From NCBI RefSeq assembly GCF_018607995.1, contig NZ_JABBAL010000008.1, forward strand, positions 1 through 64,000: 64,000 nucleotides of DNA, in the 5' to 3' direction. The translations under genes and the position numbers were made by a program. The stretch is from Planktotalea sp. (lineage in GTDB: Bacteria > Pseudomonadota > Alphaproteobacteria > Rhodobacterales > Rhodobacteraceae). Shown here piece after piece: positions 45,730 through 55,434 of the stretch (position 1 is its first letter; each line of letters starts with the position of its first letter). Below the pieces are notes generated by a model that had not been told where the DNA came from, did no database searches, and was given only the letters and a program-made list of their open reading frames with translations.

Positions 45730-46698
45730 TCACTCCGCCGCCACTTCTATCACCACTTTGCCCGTCGATTTGCGCGTGCGCAGCAGCTCTATCCCTTCGG
45801 CCGCTTGCTCTAGGGGTAAGACGTGACTCACGTGGGGGTGCAGCTTGCCAGCGTCGTACCATGCGAATAATTCGCGTAGGCTGCCGGCGATCACATCGGG
45901 TTTGAATTTCATATACCCACCCCAGTAAAAGCCCATCACTGTGATGTTTTTCACCAGCAAATGGTTGGTCATTACCTTCGGCACTTCGCCGCTGGCAAAC
46001 CCGATGGACAGGATGCGCGCCTCTGGTTTGCACGCGCGAAAGGCGGCTTTGAACAGATCGCCGCCGACTGGATCATAGACTACATCGACGCCGCCGAGCG
46101 CTTTTAGCTGTGCGCGTAGATCCTGGACGCCTGCGTCAATCACGTGATCTGCACCGGCTTTGCGCGCGACCTCTAACTTGTCTGCACCGCGGGCCACGGC
46201 GATGACAGTCGCGCCCATGAGTTTGCCGATTTCAACCGCTGTGAGGCCAACACCACCCGCCGCGCCAAGCACCAAAAGCGTCTCGCCTGCTTGCAGATTG
46301 GCGCGATATCCGAGTGCAACATGGCTAGTACCATATGCAATTTGGAAGGCGGCGGCGTCGGTCATGCTCATCTTGTCGGGGATCTCAATCGCGATGCGCG
46401 CGTCGTATGTGCCGTAGTCCGCAAGCCCGCCCTGACCGCCAAAAACAGCAACACGGGTGCCAATCGCGGGGGACGTAACTTCCTCGCCAAGGGCTTCAAC
46501 CGTGCCCGCAACTTCCATCCCAAGGGTGAACGGGGCGGGAGGCGTGTCCTGATATTGGCCGGTTTGCATTAATAGGTCGGCGAAATTAAGCCCACAGGTT
46601 GCAATTTTAATCAAAGCCTCGCTAGGGGCTACATTTGGAGTGGTGACCTGAGACAGCCCTGCGGGTTCACCAATTTTAGAGACCTGAAATGCGCGCAT
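45730..46698 (-). CDS. NADPH:quinone oxidoreductase (zinc-free MDR family)
   Basis: A 322-residue medium-chain reductase of the quinone oxidoreductase/zeta-crystallin type. It reads ALIKIATCGLNFADLLMQTGQY near residue 30 and GAAGGVGLTAVEIGKLMG near 146 (nucleotide-binding), with the zinc-ligand cysteines absent, and a C-terminal ATGKVVIEVAAE-like end. Probably reduces quinones or enals, with NADPH as donor. It faces the preceding island's end and is not part of it. Confidence 0.9.
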   Translation of the reverse strand: MRAFQVSKIGEPAGLSQVTTPNVAPSEALIKIATCGLNFADLLMQTGQYQDTPPAPFTLGMEVAGTVEALGEEVTSPAIGTRVAVFGGQGGLADYGTYDARIAIEIPDKMSMTDAAAFQIAYGTSHVALGYRANLQAGETLLVLGAAGGVGLTAVEIGKLMGATVIAVARGADKLEVARKAGADHVIDAGVQDLRAQLKALGGVDVVYDPVGGDLFKAAFRACKPEARILSIGFASGEVPKVMTNHLLVKNITVMGFYWGGYMKFKPDVIAGSLRELFAWYDAGKLHPHVSHVLPLEQAAEGIELLRTRKSTGKVVIEVAAE

Positions 46699-47007
46699 GA
46701 AATCCTCATTTTTGCTGATCTGATATTTGTTTAGGGAACGCTAGCGCAAAGCGCGTAGCGGCAAAAGACTTGTTCGCTTGAACAAAGGGCGCAGTCACCG
46801 GACTAATCTGATCAGTCTCAAATTTGCGTTAAGTCACCTGAATTTCCCCCTAAGCGCAGGCAATTCCCCACTTACTCTGTAGAGGTATTCTGGCGAAGAT
46901 GCGCTACCTCGTGTTTAGTCACGCTTCGACAACGTTGAGCTCACTATATGCGGTTAGAATGTTGTGCCACTCGGAACATGCCGCATTATGAACAGAAAGG
47001 AAGCATC
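46699..47007 (+). other. Divergent intergenic region, no gene seen
   Basis: About 310 bases between the oxidoreductase and the XRE regulator genes, holding their promoters. I see no convincing repeat, RNA or operator. Confidence 0.5.
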
Positions 47008-47385
47008 ATGGCGCATCCAGTGGATGTGCATTTTGGCAAACGCATTCGACATCGTCGATGGCTTGTCGGCGTAACTCAGCAGCAACTTGCGGAGACCGTT
47101 GGAATTAAGTTCCAGCAAATCCAGAGATACGAGACAGGGGCGAACCGTGTCAGCGCATCCCGCCTGTGGGATATTGCAGAATCCTTGGAAGTAGACGTCA
47201 GTTTCTTCTTTTCAGGTCTGCAAAACGAAGACGCAGCGATTGGCGATGCAGAGGCTGGTGCAGTCCCCTCAGACATCCTAAACGACAAAGAAGCGCTTGA
47301 TCTGGTACGTTCCTATTACGCGATCCCGGAAGAGCAACGCCGCCGTTTGTTCGATTTGGCGCGGGTCCTAAGCGACGTCGCTTGA
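47008..47385 (+). CDS. XRE-family transcriptional regulator
   Basis: A 125-residue protein with a helix-turn-helix at residues about 10-65 (VDVHFGKRIRHRRWLVGVTQ, VGIKFQQIQRYETGANRVSA) and an acidic C-terminal half ending in YAIPEEQRRRLFDLARVL. This layout is common in alphaproteobacteria for a small conserved regulator of cell physiology. The ATG at 47008 has a GAAAGGAAG site; the longer open frame is unlikely. Confidence 0.9.
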   Translation: MAHPVDVHFGKRIRHRRWLVGVTQQQLAETVGIKFQQIQRYETGANRVSASRLWDIAESLEVDVSFFFSGLQNEDAAIGDAEAGAVPSDILNDKEALDLVRSYYAIPEEQRRRLFDLARVLSDVA

Positions 47386-47455
47386 TGGCTCTAGGATAGT
47401 GCATTAAGTTGGCTCAGACGCAGAATTTCATGCGTGCTAACCTAAGCAGGACATT

Positions 47456-48271
47456 ATGCAAGATATTGATAGCGTTGCGTTTCAAGCCGAACTTTGGTCT
47501 GTGGCCGAGGAATTAGCCGAAGCTGCGCGCGCTGCCATTCTACCCCATTTTCGCCAAATCGGTTTAAGTGCTGACAATAAAGAGCGCGACGGATTTGACC
47601 CTGTAACGATTGCGGATAAAGCCGCAGAAGAGGCGATGCGCGCAGTCTTGCACATGCGCCGCCCGCAGGATTCAATTCTTGGTGAAGAGTTTGGCAATAC
47701 CGAGGGCACAAGCGGGCTTACGTGGGTTTTGGACCCGATCGACGGCACGCGCGGGTTTATTAGTGGTACGCCGACCTGGGGTGTTTTGCTTAGCCTGAAT
47801 GATGAGAGCGGTCCGCGCCTTGGGATCATTGATCAGCCCTATATTGGCGAGCGGTTTTGTGGCGGGTTTGGACGCGCAGAGATGATTGGTCCGCATGGCA
47901 ATGCTGATCTGAGGGTGCGCACCACCACTGATTTGGATCAAGCAGTCTTGTTTAGCACGTTCCCAGAGGTCGGTCATCTTGAAGAACGCGCCGCCTTTGA
48001 GGCGGTCGTGGCTGAGGTGAAACTCACTCGATTTGGTTGTGATTGCTACGCCTATGCGTTGTTGGCAGCGGGTCAGATTGATTTGGTGATCGAGGCCGGA
48101 TTGAACGCCTATGATATCGCCGCCCCCATAGCCGTGATCGAAGCAGCGGGCGGTATAGTAACGGATTGGCAGGGTGGCAAAGTGCATGAGGGCGGGCGCG
48201 CTTTGGCCGCTGCAACGCCTGAGCTGCACGCAAAAGCACTTAGAATTATAAACCAAAGCTTGAGGATATAG
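47456..48271 (+). CDS. hisN: Inositol-monophosphatase-family phosphatase (HisN-like)
   Basis: A 271-residue Mg-dependent phosphatase. The motifs are GEEFGNTEGTSG (metal Glu near residue 79), VLDPIDGTRGFISGTP (metal Asp pair near residues 99-102) and the C-terminal YDIAAPIAVIEAAGG. By overall character it looks like alphaproteobacterial histidinol-phosphate phosphatase, but inositol or other small phosphates cannot be excluded. It lies alone between the XRE and deaminase genes. Confidence 0.85.
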   Translation: MQDIDSVAFQAELWSVAEELAEAARAAILPHFRQIGLSADNKERDGFDPVTIADKAAEEAMRAVLHMRRPQDSILGEEFGNTEGTSGLTWVLDPIDGTRGFISGTPTWGVLLSLNDESGPRLGIIDQPYIGERFCGGFGRAEMIGPHGNADLRVRTTTDLDQAVLFSTFPEVGHLEERAAFEAVVAEVKLTRFGCDCYAYALLAAGQIDLVIEAGLNAYDIAAPIAVIEAAGGIVTDWQGGKVHEGGRALAAATPELHAKALRIINQSLRI

Positions 48272-48399
48272 TGCGCCTGAGGTTACAATATTTTTAGTAT
48301 ACTGCGATTCCTTCGCTTTTTTCTGTCGCAGTCACCGTTCGTGTTTTGCACGCGCGGAAGAGCCGAAAAAAGCGTGGCAACACGTGAGAGGGACGCGCC

Positions 48400-49743
48400 A
48401 TGAACACAGCCAACGAGACTCTGATCCGCAACGCGCAGCTCGTGCTGTGCATGGATGATCAATCGCGCGAATTGCTTGATTGCGATATTCGCATTCAAGG
48501 TGGCGTGATTGCCGAAGTTGGGCAGGGCCTACAAAGTGAGGGTACTGTTTTGGACGCAAAGGGGTGTTTGATTACGCCCGGTCTGGTCAACACGCATCAC
48601 CATTTGTATCAATCGCTGACCCGCGCGGTGCCCGGTGGGCAGGATGCGTTGCTCTTTGGCTGGTTGCAGACGCTTTACCCGATTTGGTCGCGCTTTGGGC
48701 CAGAAGAAATGTATGTTTCTGCGCAAGTCGGTTTGGCAGAATTGATGTTGTCGGGCTGCACGCTGACTTCGGATCATCTCTACCTTTACCCCAACGGATC
48801 GCGTCTGGATGACACGATCGCAGCTGCTGCCGATATTGGCATGCGCTTTCATCCCACGCGCGGATCCATGTCGATTGGCGAAAGCGATGGCGGGTTGCCG
48901 CCTGATGCGTTGGTTGAGCAAGAGCGGGCAATTTTAGAGGACTGCATCCGCGTAATTGATGCGCATCATGACAGCGCTGAAGGGTCCATGTGCCGTGTGG
49001 GTGTGGCTCCCTGTTCGCCGTTTTCGGTTAGCCGCGATTTGATGCGCGATGCTGCGGTTTTGGCGCGTGACAAAGGTGTGATGTTGCACACGCATTTAGC
49101 TGAGAACGATGAAGATATCGCCTATTCGCTAGAAAAATTTGGCTGTCGCCCCGGTCAGTATGCCGAAGATCTCGGTTGGACGGGTGACGACGTGTGGCAT
49201 GCGCATTGTGTGAAGCTTGATGGGCAAGAAATTGATTTATTTGCACGATCCGGCACAGGGGTCGCGCATTGTCCGTGTTCCAATTGTCGCCTTGGATCGG
49301 GTATCGCACCTGTGCGCCAAATGCGTGATGTAGGCGTGAAAGTAGGTCTGGGCGTGGATGGTTCTGCTTCAAATGATGCGGGTAATCTGGTGCTTGAGGC
49401 GCGCCAAGCGATGTTGTTGCAACGGGTCTCAAACGGTGCCGACGCGATGAGTGCGCGCGAAGCGTTACGCATCGCCACGCGCGGCGGCGCGGATGTGCTG
49501 GGTCGCGATGATTGTGGTCAGATCGCGGCTGGCAAACGTGCGGATCTAGCGATCTGGGACATGAGCGGCATTGAGGCAGCTGGCAATTGGGATATCGCAG
49601 CACTTTTGATGGCGGGGCCAACGCAGGTGCGGGATTTGTTCATTGAAGGTCGCCGTGTCGTTGCGTCGGGGCAGGTGACGTCGATAGATCTACCCAAAAC
49701 CATTGCGCGACAGAATCAATTGGCGGTTCTATTGTCTGCGTAA
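48400..49743 (+). CDS. 8-oxoguanine deaminase / triazine-type amidohydrolase
   Basis: A 447-residue amidohydrolase-superfamily deaminase. Metal ligands are in LVNTHHHLYQSLTRAVP near residue 63, HLAENDED near 231, HAHCVKL near 267 and GVDGSASND near 325. The N-terminal TPGLVNTHHHL with the VPGGQDALLFGWL context matches 8-oxoguanine deaminase and hydroxyatrazine ethylaminohydrolase. With guanine deaminase two genes away it suggests purine base salvage or catabolism. Confidence 0.88.
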   Translation: MNTANETLIRNAQLVLCMDDQSRELLDCDIRIQGGVIAEVGQGLQSEGTVLDAKGCLITPGLVNTHHHLYQSLTRAVPGGQDALLFGWLQTLYPIWSRFGPEEMYVSAQVGLAELMLSGCTLTSDHLYLYPNGSRLDDTIAAAADIGMRFHPTRGSMSIGESDGGLPPDALVEQERAILEDCIRVIDAHHDSAEGSMCRVGVAPCSPFSVSRDLMRDAAVLARDKGVMLHTHLAENDEDIAYSLEKFGCRPGQYAEDLGWTGDDVWHAHCVKLDGQEIDLFARSGTGVAHCPCSNCRLGSGIAPVRQMRDVGVKVGLGVDGSASNDAGNLVLEARQAMLLQRVSNGADAMSAREALRIATRGGADVLGRDDCGQIAAGKRADLAIWDMSGIEAAGNWDIAALLMAGPTQVRDLFIEGRRVVASGQVTSIDLPKTIARQNQLAVLLSA

Positions 49744-49801
49744 CGTTTAAATCTCTTTGATGGATTTCGCGATGCGTATTTTGCTTTAATGTCTACTTGC
49801 C

Positions 49802-50257
49802 TTGACCTTGACCACGGGTTGTATCCGCTCTGGTGCGACCAAAAATTTTAGGGGTGCTGCTGTCGTTGCGGAGCTCGTCGGTGGCTTGAGCGCAAGCATC
49901 GCGTCCGAAGTGAACGCGATTCGTGTGGCCAATGGACAGCCCGCACTGTCCCCTGATAGCCGTTTGGGGCGCGCCGCGCAGGCCCATGCAAATGACATTC
50001 AAGTGAAAGCTTACTTCAGCCACACGGGCCAAGACGGATCGAGTGCGGGGGATCGCGTGATACGCCAAGTATACGGGTTTTGCTTCGTCGCAGAGAACAT
50101 TTCGCAAGGCCAAAAGGGCGCTATGCAAGCCTTGGCAAGCTGGCAGAAATCCGAAGGTCACCGCAAGAATTTACTCTCGAAAAATGCGATACACTTTGGC
50201 ATGGCGCAAGCGGGGGAATATTATTACGTGATGGTGCTTGGCAAGCCGGGGTGCTGA
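49802..50257 (+). CDS. CAP/SCP-domain protein, signal peptide interrupted by a stop
   Basis: A 151-codon frame from a TTG at 49802 encodes a CAP (cysteine-rich secretory/PR-1) domain. Motifs are VNAIRVANGQPALSPDSRL, AYFSHTGQDGSS, AENISQGQKGAMQALASWQK and GHRKNLL. In-frame upstream an ATG at 49772 gives MRILL then TAA, then CLLALTLTTGC, which looks like a lipoprotein signal with a lipobox cut by a stop codon. The start at 49802 would give a peptide without charged n-region, so export may be lost. Probably newly damaged. Confidence 0.75.
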   Translation: MTLTTGCIRSGATKNFRGAAVVAELVGGLSASIASEVNAIRVANGQPALSPDSRLGRAAQAHANDIQVKAYFSHTGQDGSSAGDRVIRQVYGFCFVAENISQGQKGAMQALASWQKSEGHRKNLLSKNAIHFGMAQAGEYYYVMVLGKPGC

Positions 50258-50258
50258 T

Positions 50259-51557
50259 CTAGCATAAGGTCTGCTGCACGCCACCGATCCAAACCTCTGC
50301 AATCGCGCGGTCATCGCCCATCATAAGGGTTGGAAAAATCCGATCCCAATGATGGGCCGCATTATTATAGCGCTGCGCAATTGCGGCAGTGGAGGCGAGG
50401 TCAAGAATTGCTATATCGGCCTCCATCCCGAGCTCAAGCGTGCCTATTTTATCGCTCAAGTGCAAAGACTTCGCCGATCCTGCAGTGGCGAGCCACAAGA
50501 GCTGCCCTGCATGCAAGACCGAGCCGTTCAACTGTGCCACCTCATAGGCGGCCGCCATCGTGCGCAGCATCGAAAAACTTGATCCGCCGCCCGTATCTGT
50601 CGCCAATCCTGTGCTGATCCCGCGTGCTTTTAAACCCGCCATATCAAACAGGCCCGAGCCTATGAATGTGTTGGACGTTGGACAATGCACCAGCGCTGCG
50701 TCTACTTCTTTCAAGCGATCAATTTCGCGTTTCACAAGATGGATCGCATGGCCATAAACACCACGCCCCCCGAGCAAACCGAATGCCTCATACGTGTCGA
50801 GATAGTCGCGCGCGTTGGGGAAGAGATCCTTCACCCATGCGATTTCATCCACCTGTTCGCTGAGATGGGTTTGCATCAAGCAATCGGGGTTTTCGGCCCA
50901 CAATGCGCCTAACGCTGCTAGTTGCTCTGGCGTCGATGTCGGCGAAAACCGCGGTGTGATCGCATAGGAAAGGCGCCCGACGCCATGCCACTTTTCAAGC
51001 AATGCTTTGCTCTCGTCATAGCTTGTTTGCGCAGTATCGCGCAGGCCTTCAGGCGCATTGCGATCCATGCAGGTTTTGCCCGCAACGATCCTTTGTCCGC
51101 GCTTTGCAGCCTCTGTGAAGAGGGCTTCAACCGAAGTTGGGTGAATGGTGCAAAAGCTCGCCATTGTAGTGGTGCCATGGGCGGCCGTCAGATCTAGATA
51201 GCGCGCTGAAATCTCCGCCGCATAGGTTGGATCGTCAAAGCGCATTTCCTCGGGGAAGGTGTAGGTATTAAGCCAGTCAATCAACCGTTTACCCCAAGAG
51301 GTAATCATCGCAGTTTGCGGATAATGCACATGCGCGTCGATAAAACCGGGGCAAATCAACCTGTTCGGATGGGGGTGATGCGTCGCCTCCGGATGGGCGA
51401 CGATAAGGGTATCGCGGCTGTCGCGCGCTGTGATCTTGCCGTTCTCGATCAGCAATGCGGCGTCGCTTTGGATCTGGATGGCGTCTTCGGGCGGTACCTC
51501 GAACGGATCGTCATGAAATACCAACAGATCGCCGGATAAAATGTGCTTTTGTGTCAT
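50259..51557 (-). CDS. guaD: Guanine deaminase
   Basis: Deaminates guanine to xanthine. The 432-residue protein has the amidohydrolase metal motif GFIDAHVHYPQTAMI near residue 66, HLSEQVDEIAW near 234, YGHAIHL near 269 and ATDTGGGSSFSML near 320. The start at 51557 gives MTQKHILSGDLLVF, typical of this family, and drops an upstream extension. It is encoded convergently with the CAP-domain gene and divergently from mgtE. Confidence 0.92.
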   Translation of the reverse strand: MTQKHILSGDLLVFHDDPFEVPPEDAIQIQSDAALLIENGKITARDSRDTLIVAHPEATHHPHPNRLICPGFIDAHVHYPQTAMITSWGKRLIDWLNTYTFPEEMRFDDPTYAAEISARYLDLTAAHGTTTMASFCTIHPTSVEALFTEAAKRGQRIVAGKTCMDRNAPEGLRDTAQTSYDESKALLEKWHGVGRLSYAITPRFSPTSTPEQLAALGALWAENPDCLMQTHLSEQVDEIAWVKDLFPNARDYLDTYEAFGLLGGRGVYGHAIHLVKREIDRLKEVDAALVHCPTSNTFIGSGLFDMAGLKARGISTGLATDTGGGSSFSMLRTMAAAYEVAQLNGSVLHAGQLLWLATAGSAKSLHLSDKIGTLELGMEADIAILDLASTAAIAQRYNNAAHHWDRIFPTLMMGDDRAIAEVWIGGVQQTLC

Positions 51558-51681
51558 GTGCCTTGCGTAGCAGAAACATGTGCCCGCGAACCAGCATTTT
51601 TGCGTGAGGCTCTGTTGCTTTGGCGCTCTTGTCCTTAAAGTGGACACCAATTGCGCGCTTCAGATCGAAAGGCCTCTCATA

Positions 51682-53073
51682 ATGAATGACACAGATCTGG
51701 TGAGTGGCGGGCGCATCGGTGCGCAAGAGGGTGATTACCAACTTGAGCACGCGAGTGTATCTGCGGTGCTTGGGGCTGTGGATCGTGGTGATCAAGGCCT
51801 GTTGACCATGCTTATGGACCCACTCCATCCTGCTGATATCGCTGACCTTTTAGAACAAATTAGCGCACCTGAGCGACGTGATCTCATCTGGCTCTATGAT
51901 CGTGAATTTGACGGCGAAATCCTGTCTGAACTTGATGAGAGTATTCGCGATGAGGTCGTTGCAATATTGCGGCCCGAAGTCCTCGCCTATGCCGTGCGCG
52001 AATTGGAAAGCGATGATGTTGTTGACCTGATCGAAGATCTCACGCTCTTTCAACAGGACGTCATTCTGGACGCTTTGGATGACAGTGATCGCGTCGCGGT
52101 CGAACAATCGCTGACCTATCCCGAGAAATCTGCAGGTCGCTTGATGCAACGCGAAGTGGTCATGGCGCCGGAGCATTGGACTGTGGGTCAAGCGATTGAT
52201 TATTTGCGAGCGCAAGAGACGTTGCCAGAGCAATTTTACCACGTTACGTTGGTCGATCCACGCTTCAAACCTTTGGGCAATGTGACGCTGGGCAAGCTTA
52301 TGGGCTCAAAACGTGAAACGCTCTTGTGGGAGCTGACGGAGGCGGTTTTCCAAATCATCCCCGCGATGCAAAGCGAAAGCGAAGTCGCCTATGCGTTCAA
52401 CCAATATCACCTGATTTCTGCGCCTGTCGTGGACGAAGATGAGCGCCTTGTCGGCGTGATCACCATCGATGATGCGATGATCGTGCTTGACGAAGGGCAT
52501 GAGGAAGACATTTTGCGCCTCGCCGGTGTGGGCGAAAGCTCGCTCTCGGATCGTGTGATCAACACCACTAAGCAGCGTTTGCCATGGCTCGCAGTGAACC
52601 TTGTGACGGCCATCGCCGCAAGCCTCGTGATCGCACAATTCGAGGCGGCGATCACCCAGATTGTCGCGCTTGCGGTATTGATGCCAATCGTAGCCTCGAT
52701 GGGGGGCAATGCGGGGACGCAATCGCTGACCGTTGCGGTGCGCGCGATTGCTACGAAAGACCTTACGAGCTCCAACATGTGGCGGGTGATCCGGCGCGAA
52801 GTCCTTGTGGGCCTGATCAATGGCCTTGTGTTTGCGCTTATGATGGGGGCGGTTGGATTGATCTGGTTCGGGTCCCCCGCGCTGGGCTATGTGATTGCGG
52901 CGGCGATTGTGATCAATATGGTGGTGGCAGGTCTGGCTGGCACGGCGATCCCTGTTTTGCTAGAGAAAATCGGCATTGATCCGGCGCTGGCTTCTGGTGC
53001 ATTTGTCACTACGCTCACTGATGTGGTCGGCTTTTTCGCCTTTTTGGGCCTTGCAGCATTGGTGCTTTTATGA
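51682..53073 (+). CDS. mgtE: Magnesium transporter MgtE
   Basis: A 463-residue Mg channel. The cytoplasmic N domain (HPADIADLLEQISAPERRDL) and two CBS domains (PEHWTVGQAIDYLRAQE; ISAPVVDEDERLVGVITIDD near residues 240-265) precede about five membrane helices with the pore region including NAGTQSLTVAVRAIAT. Regulation by cytosolic Mg2+ through the CBS domains is a family feature. The ATG at 51682 was chosen over an upstream in-frame start. No Mg riboswitch is apparent upstream. Confidence 0.93.
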   Translation: MNDTDLVSGGRIGAQEGDYQLEHASVSAVLGAVDRGDQGLLTMLMDPLHPADIADLLEQISAPERRDLIWLYDREFDGEILSELDESIRDEVVAILRPEVLAYAVRELESDDVVDLIEDLTLFQQDVILDALDDSDRVAVEQSLTYPEKSAGRLMQREVVMAPEHWTVGQAIDYLRAQETLPEQFYHVTLVDPRFKPLGNVTLGKLMGSKRETLLWELTEAVFQIIPAMQSESEVAYAFNQYHLISAPVVDEDERLVGVITIDDAMIVLDEGHEEDILRLAGVGESSLSDRVINTTKQRLPWLAVNLVTAIAASLVIAQFEAAITQIVALAVLMPIVASMGGNAGTQSLTVAVRAIATKDLTSSNMWRVIRREVLVGLINGLVFALMMGAVGLIWFGSPALGYVIAAAIVINMVVAGLAGTAIPVLLEKIGIDPALASGAFVTTLTDVVGFFAFLGLAALVLL

Positions 53074-53636
53074 ACGACTTCACACAGATCAAAACGGACG
53101 CGCGCAAGGCCGCGTTTGCTGCGCGAAAGCTAGCGTTTGACACGGCGCACGCAAGCCAATCTGCCTTTCTCAGTGAAGTTCTTGCGGGTTATCGCGGTGT
53201 TACGCTAGCGGGCTATGCGCCGATGCGCACGGAGATTGACCCGCTGCCTGCCTTGGCTGAGGCTGCCGGGCATGGTCCAGTTGGCATGCCTGTGATCAAA
53301 TCCGCAGCAACCCCGCTAGATTTTCGTGAATGGACGCCAGAATGCGCGATGATTGAGGGCACGTTCGGTGCTTATATTCCCGAAAGTGGCGAGTGGATTG
53401 AGCCTGAAATCCTCATCGTGCCGCTGGTCGCCTTTGATCGACAGGGTGGTCGTTTGGGCTATGGCGGTGGCTTTTATGATCGCACTATCGAACGCCTGCG
53501 CGCGCGCCGTGCGACGATGGCCATCGGCTTTGCATTTGAAGCGCAGGAACTCACGGATCTTCCGCTTGAACCGACCGATCAACCCCTTGATCTGATCGTC
53601 ACGGAAAAGGGCATCTTCACCCCTTCATCTTGCTAA
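53070..53636 (+). CDS. 5-formyltetrahydrofolate cyclo-ligase
   Basis: Converts 5-formyl-THF to 5,10-methenyl-THF. The 188-residue protein has basic ATP-contact residues at the N-terminus (DARKAAFAARK) and the family signature LGYGGGFYDRTIERL near residue 130. It overlaps the mgtE stop by four bases, so the two are translated together although their functions are not obviously linked. Confidence 0.92.
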   Translation: MNDFTQIKTDARKAAFAARKLAFDTAHASQSAFLSEVLAGYRGVTLAGYAPMRTEIDPLPALAEAAGHGPVGMPVIKSAATPLDFREWTPECAMIEGTFGAYIPESGEWIEPEILIVPLVAFDRQGGRLGYGGGFYDRTIERLRARRATMAIGFAFEAQELTDLPLEPTDQPLDLIVTEKGIFTPSSC

Positions 53637-53659
53637 ATAAACTCTTCTGAGATTGAAGA

Positions 53660-55390
53660 TCACAGAGGCCACAGCAATGGGATGAGCAAGCATGCCAAAA
53701 TCCCTATGGAGAGGTTCAAAGGAATACCGACTTTCATGAAATCGGTGAACTTATATCCTCCCGGACCATAGACCAACATGTTGGTTTGATACCCGATGGG
53801 TGTCGCAAAGCTCGCTGATGCGGCGACCATCACGGCCACCACCAAAGGCCGTGCATCGATGCCAAGTGCGTCTGCGAGCCCAATGGCAATCGGTGTGACC
53901 ACAACTGCGACTGCGTTGTTGGATACTAATTCGGTGAGGATCGAGGTCAGTAAATAGATCGCCCAGACCAGAAGGAACGGAGGTAGGCCGGTCAGGAACG
54001 GTGCGAAGGCATTTACGATCAAACTCACCGCGCCAGAACTCTCCAATGCGGTGCCAATAGCGAGCATCGCGAAGATCAGCGTTAACAGGCGTCCGTCGAC
54101 GAAGGAAAAAGCCTCATCCGCGTCAATGCAGCGCGCGATTAGAACCAAAGCGACGGCGATGATCGACAGATAGAAAATTGGTGCGAGTCCAAAGCCCGCA
54201 AGGGCAACAATGCCAACAAGTGCGAGCAAAGCTATCGGCGCGTGGCTGCGGCGGTAGGCACGTTCTGAGGGGGCGGAAACGTCCACAAGGTCCATTTCCG
54301 TGGCTAGCCTTTGGATGTCCTCAGGCGCACCTTCTAGCAGCAGGGTGTCGCCCACACGCACCAACACGCTATCAAGCTGGCCGCTGATATTTTGGTTCCG
54401 GCGATGCACTGCCAGTGGATAAACTCCAAACCGGCGCCGCAAACGCAGTGCGCCCAAGGTGCGTCCGATCATCTTGCAGCCGGGGGTGATCAAGACCTCG
54501 ACCGTATGGGTCTCAACAGCGGAAACTTGGTCAATGCGCTTGAGTTCTTTGTTGCGCTGCAAGCTTAGCAATTCGGAAATGCGACTGCGCAGAACCACGC
54601 GATCACCGACTTGCAAGCACACGTCTTTCAGATTGCGGCGCAGCGACGTGTCCCCACGCACGACGTCGATTAAGCGCACGCCTTCGCGTTTGAACAATTG
54701 CACGCCCATCACCTCGCGCCCGATCAGGTTGCTTTCGGGGGGAATGACCGCTTCGGTGAAGAATTTCATCTTGCTTTTATCGGACAGAAGGCTCGCCATG
54801 CTGTCACGCTCTGGTATCAGGTAGGGCCCGATAAAGCGTAGATAAAGCATCCCCCAAGCGACGAGCACAACGCCGAGTGGCGTGACTTCAAAAATCGAGA
54901 AGGCCTTCATGCCATTTGCCTGCGCGACCCCGTCTACAAGCAGGTTGGTTGAGGTACCAATCAGCGTCAGCGTGCCGCCAAGGATGGCGGCATAACTCAA
55001 GGGGATCAACAGTTTAGAGGCCTTGGTGCCCAAAGTGCGACTAAGCTGCACGAATACGGGGATCATCACCACCACAACGGGCGTGTTAGATACCACGGCG
55101 GAAGCGATGATCACGAATGTGAGTAACATCGCAATCGCCAAGGCAGGGTTGGTTTTGGCCTGCTTGTCGGCCATTTTGGTAAAGGCTTCCAGCGCGCCGG
55201 TGCGCACCAAAGCGCCCATCACGATGAACATTGCGGCGATGGTCCATGGCGCAGGGTTTGAGAGCACGGTGAGCGCGTTCTCGTAAGGCAATACCCCAAG
55301 TATCAGCAAAAATGCGACGCCAACGATGGCGACAACTTCGGTGGGATAGCTTTCGCGCACGAAGAGCACAAACATACCAAGCACGGTCAA
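53660..55390 (-). CDS. SLC13-family transporter with two TrkA-C domains
   Basis: A roughly 576-residue anion or dicarboxylate transporter. The core has NTPVVVVMIPVFVQLSRTLG and SNNAVAVVVTPIAIGLADALG as the two helical hairpins, and two RCK-type TrkA-C domains in the middle (residues about 200-370), as in sulfate or citrate transporters of this branch. The N-terminal start is uncertain: the first helix (QNQSAIAALLTVLGMFVLFV) continues upstream of any ATG, with TTG at 55390 and ATG at 55375 the nearest usual codons. It follows the EamA gene on the same strand. Confidence 0.85.
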   Translation of the reverse strand: MTVLGMFVLFVRESYPTEVVAIVGVAFLLILGVLPYENALTVLSNPAPWTIAAMFIVMGALVRTGALEAFTKMADKQAKTNPALAIAMLLTFVIIASAVVSNTPVVVVMIPVFVQLSRTLGTKASKLLIPLSYAAILGGTLTLIGTSTNLLVDGVAQANGMKAFSIFEVTPLGVVLVAWGMLYLRFIGPYLIPERDSMASLLSDKSKMKFFTEAVIPPESNLIGREVMGVQLFKREGVRLIDVVRGDTSLRRNLKDVCLQVGDRVVLRSRISELLSLQRNKELKRIDQVSAVETHTVEVLITPGCKMIGRTLGALRLRRRFGVYPLAVHRRNQNISGQLDSVLVRVGDTLLLEGAPEDIQRLATEMDLVDVSAPSERAYRRSHAPIALLALVGIVALAGFGLAPIFYLSIIAVALVLIARCIDADEAFSFVDGRLLTLIFAMLAIGTALESSGAVSLIVNAFAPFLTGLPPFLLVWAIYLLTSILTELVSNNAVAVVVTPIAIGLADALGIDARPLVVAVMVAASASFATPIGYQTNMLVYGPGGYKFTDFMKVGIPLNLSIGILACLLIPLLWPL

Positions 55391-55434
55391 CAGCGCCGCG
55401 ATTGCGCTTTGGTTTTGTGTAAGTTCAAAAAATA

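Noticed and set aside
51558-51681. Mg2+-sensing riboswitch ahead of mgtE
   Set aside because: The 124-base divergent gap with guanine deaminase is short and shows no recognisable ykoK or mgtA-type leader.
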